Source of the DNA: Reyranella sp.
GTDB taxonomy: Bacteria; Pseudomonadota; Alphaproteobacteria; Reyranellales; Reyranellaceae
Reading direction: 5' to 3'
Length of the DNA stretch: 38,974 nt
Assembly: GCA_019745575.1 (NCBI GenBank)
Contig: JAIETA010000012.1
Span: forward strand, 1-38,974
Part shown: positions 32,036-38,974 of the stretch, one piece after another
How positions within the stretch are numbered: position 1 is the first letter of the stretch
Layout of the letters: every line of letters begins with the position of its first letter
Made by a program: the position numbers and the translations under genes
Notes under the pieces: generated by a model
Databases searched by the model: none
Told to the model about the DNA's origin: nothing
The model's input: only the letters and a program-made list of their open reading frames with translations

Positions 32036-32196
32036 ATTAACCGACGCCAAAACGTCGATTAATTCTGTCGGGAAAACCTGTCGGTTTATGCGCCGCGCCC
32101 GCCCGCGTGCATTTTAGGCGCGCGCCGGCGGGGGCCTTTTGACGACACCTGACTGTCGGTTAACGGTCCCGACTGTCGATAAAATGTGTCGGTAAA
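32036..32196. repeat. Cluster of TGTCGRTWAA-like 10-bp repeats
   Basis: In the 215-nt gap between the convergent metY and urea transporter/M23 genes there are seven related 10-mers: 32038-32047 (inverted), 32053, 32066, 32079, 32154, 32174 and 32187 (starts). Three of the steps are exactly 13 nt (32053 to 32066 to 32079, and 32174 to 32187) and one is 20 nt. The first two copies form an 11-bp inverted repeat (32036-32046 and 32053-32063) with one mismatch and a 6-nt spacer. The motif is AT-rich against a GC-rich background. No protein family or element is recognised; the role is unknown. Confidence 0.6.
32116..32140. terminator. Possible weak terminator after metY
   Basis: AGGC and GCCT arms close a GC-rich stem region containing the palindrome GGCGCGCGCC and followed by TTTT, 120 nt after the metY stop. 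On the minus strand it is preceded by AAAA and followed by TAAAAT, so it might act in both directions for these convergent genes. The outer stem is only 4 bp, so confidence is low. Confidence 0.28.
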
Positions 32197-32208
32197 TCGC
32201 GCCGGCCG

Positions 32209-34362
32209 TCACACCGCTTCGCGCCTTGCCGGCACCCCGACGTCGCCGGCGAGGCCGGTCTCGACCAGCGTGAAGTGGCGGCGACGATCGCCGCTCGAGA
32301 CCGTGAGCTCGCGGCAGCCGTGCAGCGGATCGATCTCGGCCTCGGTGGTGACGTCGAGCACGAGGCCGGGACCGAGCGTCAGCCGGTGCCGGCCGGTCTG
32401 TCGCCACCCCTGGCCCGATGCGTCGCGCCTCCGCTCGTAGCGGCTGTCGAAGCTCGCCCCGAACGGCCGCAGGACGACCAGCAGCGCCCGCTCTGCCGCG
32501 GACAGCGGCGCCAGGGAGACCGGCGGCGCGTCGGTCCAGCGCTCGGCGGCGCCCGAGAAGGGCGTCAGGCCAAACGCCAGCAGCCAGCTGTCGAGCAGCG
32601 GATCGGCGGCGCCCTGGCGGTCGTAGAAGGCCAGCACGTCGATGCGTTCGTCGAGTGCCGCCGAGGCGCCGCCCGCGCCGATCAGGCGAAACTGCCCGAG
32701 CAGCGTCAGTTCGATGCGGAGCGTGTGCAGCCCGCCGGCATCGTCGCGAAAGCCCAGCGTGCGGCCGGCCGGCAGGTGCATCGCCTCGGCGAAGGCGCGA
32801 TCGCGCAGCGCACCGCTCACGATGTCGCCTTCGACCGGCCGCGCCGACAGGCTGAAGGCGGCGCCCGCGACGCCGGCCCGCTTCACCACGGTGCTGCGCA
32901 GGTGCAGCGGGCGCGTCGGCGCGCCGGGATCGTCGAACGCCTGGACCTGCAGATGAAGGTGCGGCTGGGCCGAGCGCCCGGAATTGCCGCAGGCCGCCAG
33001 GATCTGGCCGGCCTCGACCCAGTCGCCCGCCTTGACGCGCAGGCTGCCGTGCTGGAGGTGGCCCAGCAGCACGAAGGCCGCGTCGGCGGTGCGCAACAGC
33101 ACGTGGTTGCCGAAGTTGCGGCCGGCGCGGGCATCGATCTCGCCCGGCGGATTGTCGAGCAACCGATCCTCGCAGCGCCAGACCTGGCCGGCGACCGGCG
33201 CCAGCACGGGCGCACCGAAGCCGAGATAGTCGCCGAGCGTGCCGCCATCATTGCGGTGCGACCGGCCGCGCTCGTCGACGACGATGAAGTCGAAGGCGTG
33301 ACGCCACGGCCCGCGATGGGTGTGCGGCCCGTCGATGCCCTGCGAGACCTGCCAGTCGCCGAAGAACGGCACATTCACCGGATAGCTGCCGGGCTCGGCG
33401 AGGCGGGCGCGGGCAAGCCGCGCCGCGATCAGGCTGCGCTCGGGCAGGGTCGGCGTGTCGAGCAGCAGGAACGGCGCGCCGCCGCCCGGGCGCAGCGAGA
33501 GGCCCGCCATCACCAGCCAGCTCGCCAGCAGGAAGGGCGCGGCCAGCGGCGGCAGGCCGAGCTGGGCGAGCCCCTGCAGCGCCACGCACAAGAGGGCCGC
33601 GACCACTGCGGCGAACAGGCCCCAGGCGAAGCTCGCGCGGTCGGGAAAGGCGAACAGCCCGCCCACCGCCATGGCCGCCAGCATGAAGTTGAATCCAGTG
33701 AGGCTCGGCAGCACCGCCGAGCCCAGCGCCGTAAGCGTGAGCGCGCCCACGACGTAGCCCGCCACCGCCAGCAGCGCGAGATAGCGCGAGGAGATGAGCA
33801 AAGCTGCGAACATCGCCACGCCGGCCACCGGATGCGGCGTGAACAGGAACCAGCCGAGGCTGGTGAAGAAGTGGCTGAGCCACACCGGATGCAGGTCGGG
33901 ATAGAGCACCGGCCGTGCGGGCTCCAGGAAGGCGACATCGCGCGAGATCGCCGCGAACAGCCAGGCGATCACCACGAAGGCGAGACTCATGGCCGGCAGC
34001 CGGTTCAGTCGCCACAGCCAGCCCGACAGCACGTGCGTGGCAAGCGCGGTGATGGCGCCGGCCGCGACGGCGAGGCCCGCGACCAGCGGCGAGAAGGACC
34101 ACACCGAGCCAAGGGCGAGGCCCACGAGCAGGGCGTTATAAATCTCCGGCGGCTGCTCGACCTCGGCGTAGCCCAGCTGGACCGAGGCGGCGCGGGCCGA
34201 CAGCGCCGCCAGCAGGCCGGTGGCGCCGACCTCGGGGCGGATGAAGGTGACCGCGAGGATCAACAGCCCGGCCAGGGGATGGCTGCAGAACAGCACGGCG
34301 GCGTAGCCCCGGAGATAGGGGCCGGCCAGCCGCGCCGCCCGCCGCGGCGGCTGCTCGGTCAT
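32209..34362 (-). CDS. Urea transporter fused to an M23 metallopeptidase domain
   Basis: A 717-aa two-part protein. Residues about 15-300 are a UT-type urea channel with ten or so hydrophobic segments (HPLAGLLILAVTFIRPEVGA, IYNALLVGLALGSVWSFSPL). Residues about 315-500 are an M23 (LytM-like) peptidase domain: HRGPWRHAFDF, GNHVLLRT, LLGHLQHGSLRVKAGDWVEA, ACGNSGRSAQPHLHLQVQ with the HxH zinc motif. The remaining C-terminal part (about 500-717) is beta-rich and unassigned. The start is 13 nt after the decarboxylase stop. UT-M23 fusions are known but their physiology is not; the combination suggests transport coupled to hydrolysis of a wall-derived or peptide substrate (inference). Confidence 0.88.
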   Translation of the reverse strand: MTEQPPRRAARLAGPYLRGYAAVLFCSHPLAGLLILAVTFIRPEVGATGLLAALSARAASVQLGYAEVEQPPEIYNALLVGLALGSVWSFSPLVAGLAVAAGAITALATHVLSGWLWRLNRLPAMSLAFVVIAWLFAAISRDVAFLEPARPVLYPDLHPVWLSHFFTSLGWFLFTPHPVAGVAMFAALLISSRYLALLAVAGYVVGALTLTALGSAVLPSLTGFNFMLAAMAVGGLFAFPDRASFAWGLFAAVVAALLCVALQGLAQLGLPPLAAPFLLASWLVMAGLSLRPGGGAPFLLLDTPTLPERSLIAARLARARLAEPGSYPVNVPFFGDWQVSQGIDGPHTHRGPWRHAFDFIVVDERGRSHRNDGGTLGDYLGFGAPVLAPVAGQVWRCEDRLLDNPPGEIDARAGRNFGNHVLLRTADAAFVLLGHLQHGSLRVKAGDWVEAGQILAACGNSGRSAQPHLHLQVQAFDDPGAPTRPLHLRSTVVKRAGVAGAAFSLSARPVEGDIVSGALRDRAFAEAMHLPAGRTLGFRDDAGGLHTLRIELTLLGQFRLIGAGGASAALDERIDVLAFYDRQGAADPLLDSWLLAFGLTPFSGAAERWTDAPPVSLAPLSAAERALLVVLRPFGASFDSRYERRRDASGQGWRQTGRHRLTLGPGLVLDVTTEAEIDPLHGCRELTVSSGDRRRHFTLVETGLAGDVGVPARREAV

Positions 34363-34375
34363 CGCGGCGCGAACG

Positions 34376-35755
34376 CTATTCCGGCAGGCCGTTGGGGAAC
34401 GGCGTGCCGAGCGCCGCCGGCAGCCGCTCCGGCGCCAGCATGGTCTCCAGCGTGTCGCGGCGGCGCACTTCGGCGACCTCGCCGTTCTCGTGCACCATGA
34501 CGACGGCCGGGCGGTACTGGATGAACTCCTGCCACTGCGTGTTGTTGTAGGCGCCGACCGGATTGAACACGAGCCGGTCGCCGAGGCCGAGCGGCGGCAG
34601 CCACACCGAGGCGCGCATGACGTCGATGTTCATGCACAGCGGCCCGTACAGCACCGTCTCCTCCGGGATGCCGTCGATCGCCCGCGTCGGCTGGCATTCG
34701 TGGTTGTACCAGTAGGCGGTGAACAGCACGTTGACGCCGGCGTCGAGGATCAGCGACTTGCGGCCGTCGGGCAGGCGCTTGGAGCCGACCACCGAGGAGA
34801 CCAGCGACTCGGCGTCGTCGACCACGGCGCGGCCGGTCTCCAGGATCAGCCATGGCCAGTCCTTGCGGCCGCGGACGGCCTCCATCATCGCCTGGCAGAT
34901 GACCTCGGCGTATTGATCGATCGAGGGCACGGCCTGGTCGGGCGGCAGGTAGACGCCCTGCAGGGCGTTGCGCGAGGCGAAGCCGCCGCCGATGTCGATG
35001 TAGTCGATGTGCGCCCCGGTCTCGCGCTCGGCGAAGTCCATGAACTGCGCCATGATCTTGATCTGCGCCGCATAGGCCCTTGGATCGAGCACGAAGGTGC
35101 CGATGTGGCTGTGCAGGCCGGTGAGCTTGAGCACACCCGCCGCCGCGATGCGCCGCGCCGCGTCGTGGGCGGCGCCCGACTCGACGTTGAAGCCGAAGCG
35201 GCTCCAGGCCTCGCTATAACCGGTGTCGAAGTTGAGCCGGATGGCGCAGGGCACGGTCTTGCCCATCTGGCGTGCCACGTCCTCCAGCAGGAACAGCTCG
35301 TCGAGATTGTCGAGGTGGATCAGGGCGCCCTCGCTCGCCGCCTTTTCGAGCGCGGCGCGCGGCTTGTAGGGGCCGTTGAAGATGATGCGCGAGCCCGGCA
35401 CGCCCAGCGCGCGCGCCTTGTCGTATTCGAAGTCGGACACGACCTCGGCCCAGGCGCCTTCCTGGTGCATCGTGGCGCACACGGCGTTCAGGTAGTTGGT
35501 CTTGTACGACCAGCCGTAGCGCACCCGCGGGTAGCGCGTGCGGAAGGCGCGCAGCAGGCGGCGCACGTTCTCGCGCAGCCGGTGCTCGGACAGCACGAAC
35601 AGCGGCGAGCCGTAGCGCTCGACCAGTTCCTCGATCGCCACGCCATCGACCTCGGACCGGTAGAAGCGGTGTCGCGCCATGCCGAACTTGTTGGTGCCGG
35701 TGCGGTGCGGCGTGAGCACGGGTTTGCTCCAGGGCTTGCGGGCGGCGACGGTCAT
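34376..35755 (-). CDS. PLP-dependent fold-III decarboxylase (diaminopimelate/ornithine decarboxylase-like)
   Basis: A 459-aa alanine racemase-fold decarboxylase. The PLP lysine is in YGWSYKTNYLNAVC, His of the cofactor stack in LTGLHSHIGTFVLD, the phosphate loop in YIDIGGGFASRN and ETGRAVVDDAESLV, and the C-terminal substrate residues in GPLCMNIDVM and NPVGAYNNTQWQEF. All catalytic positions seem intact. It is more like LysA than the eukaryotic-type ornithine enzymes, but its place next to ATP-grasp and PqqD-like genes argues against housekeeping lysine synthesis. The ATG overlaps the ATP-grasp TGA as ATGA, giving a firm start and coupling. Confidence 0.88.
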   Translation of the reverse strand: MTVAARKPWSKPVLTPHRTGTNKFGMARHRFYRSEVDGVAIEELVERYGSPLFVLSEHRLRENVRRLLRAFRTRYPRVRYGWSYKTNYLNAVCATMHQEGAWAEVVSDFEYDKARALGVPGSRIIFNGPYKPRAALEKAASEGALIHLDNLDELFLLEDVARQMGKTVPCAIRLNFDTGYSEAWSRFGFNVESGAAHDAARRIAAAGVLKLTGLHSHIGTFVLDPRAYAAQIKIMAQFMDFAERETGAHIDYIDIGGGFASRNALQGVYLPPDQAVPSIDQYAEVICQAMMEAVRGRKDWPWLILETGRAVVDDAESLVSSVVGSKRLPDGRKSLILDAGVNVLFTAYWYNHECQPTRAIDGIPEETVLYGPLCMNIDVMRASVWLPPLGLGDRLVFNPVGAYNNTQWQEFIQYRPAVVMVHENGEVAEVRRRDTLETMLAPERLPAALGTPFPNGLPE

Positions 35756-36858
35756 GACAGGGCCTCTTCGGGTTGGATTTCGGACGCCTGGGGCCGCCCG
35801 CCGCCGGTGACGACGGCCTCGAAAGCCGACAGCGGCAGCACGACTTCCTGGGCATAGCGGATGAACAGCGAGCCCAGCCGGGGCTCGGGGAACGACGGCG
35901 CCGGGTGCCCCAGAACGAGATCGAGCAGCGCCGCCGGCAGGTTGCGGCCGACGCCGTGGGAGAAGTAGATCCAGGCCGGGAAGCGCGGATTGATCTCCAG
36001 CAGGTGGTAGGCGCCGTCGCGGTCGCGCACGCCCTCGACCTCGAACGGGCCGCGCCATTTCAGCGCCGCGATCAGGCGCGTCGAAGCGTCGAGCAGCACC
36101 TCGTCGTGGATGCAGACGCCGGCCCACGCCTTGCCCTTGTCGGTGACGGCGCGCTTTTTCATCATCACCGCGCCCAGCATGGCGCCGGTGCCGTCGCCCA
36201 GCGCGGTGAGATTGTACTTCTCGCCCGGCACGTGCTGCTGGACCAGCACGGGATGACCCCACTGCGCGGCGATGCGGTGGTAGGCGGCGACGGCTTGCGC
36301 GGCGTCATAGGCCACCACCGCGTCATAGAACACGCCCTTCACCACCAGCGGATAGCGCCAGCCCTCGCGGGTACAAGTCTGGAAGAAGCCGGGCGTGCTC
36401 ACGCGGCGGGTCTCGGGCATGGCGACGCCGGCGGCTTCGGCCGCCTCGGCGAGGCGGTCCTTGGCGCGCAGCGCGAACTGCGCGGCGTCGGGCAGGAAGG
36501 TGCGGATACCCATCGCCGCCAGCCGGTCCTGCAGCGCGATGCAGGCCGGGATCTCGGCGTCGAGGCAGGGGATCAGCACGTCGATCTTCTCGGCCGCCTG
36601 CACGGCGGCGAGGCGGGCGAGGAAGGCGTCCTCGCCGGCCGCCGGATAGGGCATCAGGTAGGTGGCGTCGAACAGCCCGTCGAGATAGAGGCCGGGTTCC
36701 AGCGCGTCGTAGCCGAGGCCGATCAGCCGCACCTGGTGGCGGGTCTGTTCGGCCAGGCAGCGCGCGACGGCGACGCCGGGGCCGGGATTGTCGGCGCGGG
36801 CGTTCATGCCGGTCAGCGCCACCGTGAGAAGGGGACCGCGAGGAACGGAACAGTTCAT
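35752..36858 (-). CDS. ATP-grasp domain ligase
   Basis: A 368-aa ATP-grasp enzyme. An N-terminal pre-grasp domain (about 1-115, LLTVALTGMNARADNPGPGV) leads to the fold: YPLVVKGVFYDAVVAYD (nucleotide lysine), VLVQQHVPGEKYNLTALGDG, and the metal site FEVEGVRDRDGAYHLLEINP followed by RFPAWIYFSHGVGR. This is the carboxylate-amine/thiol ligase type, forming an acyl phosphate from ATP and a carboxylate. It overlaps the decarboxylase by 4 nt and starts 7 nt after the PqqD-like stop, so these three are one translational block. Substrate unknown; amino acid or peptide ligation is the likely class (inference). Confidence 0.9.
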   Translation of the reverse strand: MNCSVPRGPLLTVALTGMNARADNPGPGVAVARCLAEQTRHQVRLIGLGYDALEPGLYLDGLFDATYLMPYPAAGEDAFLARLAAVQAAEKIDVLIPCLDAEIPACIALQDRLAAMGIRTFLPDAAQFALRAKDRLAEAAEAAGVAMPETRRVSTPGFFQTCTREGWRYPLVVKGVFYDAVVAYDAAQAVAAYHRIAAQWGHPVLVQQHVPGEKYNLTALGDGTGAMLGAVMMKKRAVTDKGKAWAGVCIHDEVLLDASTRLIAALKWRGPFEVEGVRDRDGAYHLLEINPRFPAWIYFSHGVGRNLPAALLDLVLGHPAPSFPEPRLGSLFIRYAQEVVLPLSAFEAVVTGGGRPQASEIQPEEALS

Positions 36859-36865
36859 GGCCGCC

Positions 36866-37147
36866 TCACCCGACCACGCGGCGCAGGACGCCGGAGAATT
36901 CGATCAGCTCGCGCTCGGCCTCGGCCGTGCCGACGTCGAACTCCTGGGCCAGCGCCTCGGCGATCCGCCTGGCGTCGCGTTCGTGCTGGGCATGGCGGAT
37001 GATCGAGAGCGCGGTGGCGTTGGCGCTAAAACTGTCGCCGGTGACGGGATCGAACACGAAGCCGCTGTCGCTCAAGGCCAGGCGCTTCAGGACATCGGCG
37101 GGCAGCAACAGCTCGCCGCTCGCCTCGGATCGGGCGCGGTTGGTCAT
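36866..37147 (-). CDS. PqqD-family (RRE) peptide-binding protein
   Basis: A 93-aa protein with the PqqD fold pattern: VLKRLALSDSGFVFDPVTGD, then SFSANATALSIIRHAQHERD and a helical half with IAEALAQEFDVGTAEAEREL. PqqD proteins act as RiPP recognition elements that hold a leader peptide for modifying enzymes. An AGGAG site precedes the ATG. Here the neighbours are an ATP-grasp ligase and a decarboxylase, not a radical-SAM PqqE. I see no obvious precursor peptide; if one exists, it may be very short, elsewhere, or the PqqD-like protein may bind another carrier. Confidence 0.88.
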   Translation of the reverse strand: MTNRARSEASGELLLPADVLKRLALSDSGFVFDPVTGDSFSANATALSIIRHAQHERDARRIAEALAQEFDVGTAEAERELIEFSGVLRRVVG

Positions 37148-37158
37148 CTCGGTCTCCT

Positions 37159-37190
37159 GGAAAAAGGAACTAGGGGAAAAAGGAACTGGG
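37159..37190. repeat. 16-bp tandem duplication ahead of the PqqD-like gene
   Basis: GGAAAAAGGAACTAGG (37159-37174) is followed directly by GGAAAAAGGAACTGGG (37175-37190), one mismatch, in the 52-nt gap between the TPR stop and PqqD-like start. It is purine-rich on the plus strand and so polypyrimidine in the message. A recent slippage duplication is the simplest reading; an effect on translation spacing is possible. Confidence 0.6.
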
Positions 37191-37199
37191 GAAGGAGGA

Positions 37200-37805
37200 T
37201 CAGCTGCTCGACTTCAGGTAGGCGCGCGCTTCCTCGTTCTGCGGATAGCGCTCCAGCACCTTCGAGTAGGCCTGCTTGGCCCCCGCCACGTTGCGCTGCC
37301 AGGCGCGGGCGCGGGCGAGGTAGATCAGCGAGGTGGCGTCCGAGGGATAAGCCGCCGCGACGCTGGCGGCGTGCTGCTCCAGCACCTGCCACTGCTTGAG
37401 CGCCTCCTCGCAGATCATCAGCCGGACATGAGCGGTATAGTCCCACGGCGAGAGCTGCAGGACGTGGCGCGCCTGGGCCGCGGCATCCTGCCAGCGCTGC
37501 TGCGCCAAGAGCGGCAGCGTCACGCCCAGCCGGGCATCGATCGAGTTGGCATTGACCTGCAGCAGCCGGTTGTAGTGCGAGATCGAGTCGTTGTACTTGC
37601 CCGCCAGGTAGGTGAGCCAGCCCAGCCGCAGCCGCGCGAACTCGTTGCCGCCGTCGGCCAGCGCCGTGATCGCCTGTGCCGCGGCGTCGTACTTCTTCTC
37701 GGCTTCGAGCTTGTAGGAGCTGGCGAAGATCGTGTCGTTCTGGGCCGACGCAAGCCCCGGCCATCCGGCGCACACCAGCGCCAGCAGTGCGACCCACCGT
37801 TTCAT
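37200..37805 (-). CDS. Exported tetratricopeptide repeat protein
   Basis: A 201-aa protein with a signal peptide (MKRWVALLALVCAGWPGLAS, cleavage near SAQN) and about four or five TPR units: SSYKLEAEKKYDAAAQAITA, RLGWLTYLAGKYNDSISHYN, RLGVTLPLLAQQRWQDAAAQ, and YLARARAWQRNVAGAKQAYS followed by KVLERYPQNEEARAYLKSS. TPRs mediate protein binding, here in the periplasm. A GGGAGG site precedes the ATG at 37803-37805. It is the first gene of the TPR-PqqD-ATP-grasp-decarboxylase-UT/M23 run, with a CRP-type palindrome 81-96 nt upstream. Confidence 0.88.
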   Translation of the reverse strand: MKRWVALLALVCAGWPGLASAQNDTIFASSYKLEAEKKYDAAAQAITALADGGNEFARLRLGWLTYLAGKYNDSISHYNRLLQVNANSIDARLGVTLPLLAQQRWQDAAAQARHVLQLSPWDYTAHVRLMICEEALKQWQVLEQHAASVAAAYPSDATSLIYLARARAWQRNVAGAKQAYSKVLERYPQNEEARAYLKSSS

Positions 37806-37885
37806 TGAAAGCCTCCCGAAATCCATTCCGCAGTCTTGCTGCTGGATGTCTTTACGGGCCTGTCGCGACGGCCATCCCCGACCGC

Positions 37886-37901
37886 TGTGACTTTTTTCAC
37901 A
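37886..37901. promoter_or_regulatory. CRP-type palindrome upstream of the TPR gene
   Basis: TGTGA-CTTTTT-TCACA (plus strand) is an exact TGTGA-N6-TCACA match to the consensus of CRP-family regulators. It lies in the 107-nt gap between the patatin stop and the TPR start, where a promoter for the TPR-led gene run would be. Its symmetry is partly supported by a poly-T centre. Confidence 0.5.
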
Positions 37902-37924
37902 CACCTCCCGTTTCACACACCTCC
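37895..37924. repeat. 14-bp direct repeat over the patatin stop codon
   Basis: TTTCACACACCTCC occurs at 37895-37908 and 37911-37924, a 16-nt period. The second copy holds the patatin stop (TCA at 37913-37915 on this strand). It looks like a small tandem duplication of the 3' end of the patatin gene, and one copy overlaps the CRP-type palindrome. Confidence 0.6.
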
Positions 37925-38947
37925 GGGGCGGCCGCGCGAGACGCGATCGCCCTGGACGGTGAGCGTCCAGGGAATCGGCGTGGTGCTACTCATCGCGGCG
38001 CCGCCGCGGGCGAGGCAGGTCTGGAAGGCCGGGTTGAACAGGTCGTCGTTGTCGCTCGTGACCTTGCACGGGCCAGGCGGCGGCAGGCCGGGCGGGGGCA
38101 CGGTGGCGCCGTAGTCGATCAGCGGCGCGGCATCGATGTAGCGCGCGGCGTTGCCGGGCTGGCGGCCGAGGGCGAGCAGCGCCGCCACGCTGGTGCGCAG
38201 CAGCTGGTCGTTGGCGATCGCGGCGGTGCGGCCGGCGATGCTCAGAAGATCGAGCCCGTCGCGGCCGGTGCAGTCGCGCCCGACCTTCAGGTCGCCGCTC
38301 ACCACCACGGTGACGTCGAGCCGCCGGCCGGCAAGTGCGGCCTGCAGCTCGCGGGCGACGAAAGCCTGGAGCCGCACGCCGCCGTCGACATACATGTCGC
38401 CCTCGATGAACTCCGGCGGGAAGCCGACCGGCAGCGCCGCCGAGGCCATGATGGCGGCGATCATGCGCTGGCGGCGCTCGGCCAGGCTCATGTCGGCGCG
38501 GGCCGCGATCGCGGTGAGGTCGAACACTTCCGGCACGCCGGAATCGAGGTTGGTCGCCATCACCGCGAGCATGCGCGTGGCGCTTTCGGCGGCGATCGCC
38601 TCGACCATGTCCTCGTCGAGGATCGCCGCCACCTGCCGGCGCAGCGGCGCGTTGTCGTAGAGCGACGTGGCCGTCAGCAGCGACAGCGTCCCGCGCGGCG
38701 TCAGCACGTCGGCGTTGCGCAGTCCCTCGTAGAGCGCGCGCAGCCGGGCCATCCGCGCCGGATCGCCCAGGAACACCACCGGGGCGATCATCGAGCCGGT
38801 GCTGACGCCGGTCACGACATCGAAGCGCGGCCGCGGCTCGGCCACGTTGCCGCCCCAGCCGTCTAAAAAGCCGGCCGAGAAGGCGCCCCACGCGCCGCCC
38901 GCCGACACCGCCAGCACGCGGGTGGGCGGCGCGGGCACCGCCATCAT
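37913..38947 (-). CDS. Patatin-like phospholipase family protein (N-terminus may lie outside window)
   Basis: 344 residues from the first ATG in the window: oxyanion loop LAVSAGGAWGAFSAGFLDGW, nucleophile Ser49 in VVTGVSTGSMIAP, and Asp in MYVDGGVRLQAF. The C-terminal part has CKVTSDNDDLFNPAFQTCLA with two cysteines. The frame stays open through ALPPPRPG to the window edge, so an N-terminal signal or lipoprotein segment upstream is likely. It is the third patatin gene in this window, on the same strand as, and 107 nt before, the TPR gene. Possibly an outer-membrane or periplasmic lipase (inference). Confidence 0.87.
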   Translation of the reverse strand: MMAVPAPPTRVLAVSAGGAWGAFSAGFLDGWGGNVAEPRPRFDVVTGVSTGSMIAPVVFLGDPARMARLRALYEGLRNADVLTPRGTLSLLTATSLYDNAPLRRQVAAILDEDMVEAIAAESATRMLAVMATNLDSGVPEVFDLTAIAARADMSLAERRQRMIAAIMASAALPVGFPPEFIEGDMYVDGGVRLQAFVARELQAALAGRRLDVTVVVSGDLKVGRDCTGRDGLDLLSIAGRTAAIANDQLLRTSVAALLALGRQPGNAARYIDAAPLIDYGATVPPPGLPPPGPCKVTSDNDDLFNPAFQTCLARGGAAMSSTTPIPWTLTVQGDRVSRGRPGGV

Positions 38948-38974
38948 GCCCGGCCGCGGCGGCGGCAGGGCACG

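Noticed and set aside
32036..32196. CRISPR array
   Set aside because: Units are 10 bp, spaced 13-75 nt with no spacer of usual length, and no cas gene is present.
32275..34500. 741-codon plus-strand open frame opposite the urea transporter/M23 gene
   Set aside because: It is an antisense shadow in GC-rich DNA: Arg/Gln/Gly-rich with no domain pattern, while the minus strand carries clear UT and M23 motifs. Similar long shadows at 1437-2891, 2515-4605, 20760-22844 and 9293-10555 were dropped for the same reason.
36866..37147. Pyrroloquinoline quinone biosynthesis locus
   Set aside because: Only a PqqD-like domain is present; there is no pqqA peptide, PqqB, PqqC or radical-SAM PqqE near it.

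Overview
This window is GC-rich bacterial chromosome from an alphaproteobacterium. The rpmH-rnpA-yidD-yidC cluster, bdhA next to a patatin gene, the DUF-type membrane proteins and the codon use fit a Reyranella-like member of the class, but the genus is a guess from general resemblance. I saw no rRNA, tRNA, insertion sequence, prophage or CRISPR array. The coding sequence looks vertically inherited, and no intergenic gap exceeds about 230 bases.

Layout. 1-1037 (-): rpmH, rnpA, yidD and the start of yidC, with a good sigma-70 promoter. 1179-6305 (+): a GST; a TVP38/DedA membrane protein paired with a MerA-like flavoprotein; a bufferin-type metallophore precursor (DUF2282) with DoxX; and an NDH-2. 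6342-11988 (-): a LysR regulator, then cupin, MFS, DUF302, patatin and a GrdB-like gene read through an in-frame TGA. 12098-17917: a peroxiredoxin-like protein divergent from the LysR gene, bdhA plus patatin, an orphan histidine kinase, DUF1499 (-) and a DMT exporter. 17914-20095 (-): DUF985 cupin, GST and an Ldh-family dehydrogenase. 20242-23773 (+): a DUF3772 MscS channel and an alpha/beta hydrolase. 23770-29425 (-): a tightly packed six-gene unit of PPOX flavoprotein, fatty-acid desaturase, MetX-like hydrolase, SGNH hydrolase, thioredoxin-fusion protein and UGSC selenoprotein. 29652-31993 (+): a substrate-binding protein and metY. 32209 to the end (-): patatin, TPR protein, PqqD-like RRE, ATP-grasp ligase, PLP decarboxylase and a urea transporter fused to an M23 peptidase.

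Most notable content. (1) Two separate genes need TGA read as selenocysteine. In each, the TGA sits in a UxxCT motif, and a perfect 7-bp hairpin with a 3-nt loop beginning GU has its loop 18 or 19 nt after the TGA, which is bacterial SECIS geometry. Standard gene calling splits or truncates both. The UGSC gene closes a six-gene operon that links a redox selenoprotein to lipid and flavin enzymes. (2) The RRE/ATP-grasp/PLP-decarboxylase/urea transporter-M23 cluster at the right end looks like an undescribed peptide- or amino-acid-modifying system. (3) A bufferin precursor sits with DoxX but without its modifying enzymes BufB/BufC. (4) A set of 10-bp TGTCGRTWAA-like repeats, several at an exact 13-bp period, lies between two convergent genes. 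(5) A textbook LysR box lies in the LysR/peroxiredoxin divergent promoter, and a CRP-type palindrome lies ahead of the TPR gene.

All functions come from reading motifs and gene order; no database search was run.
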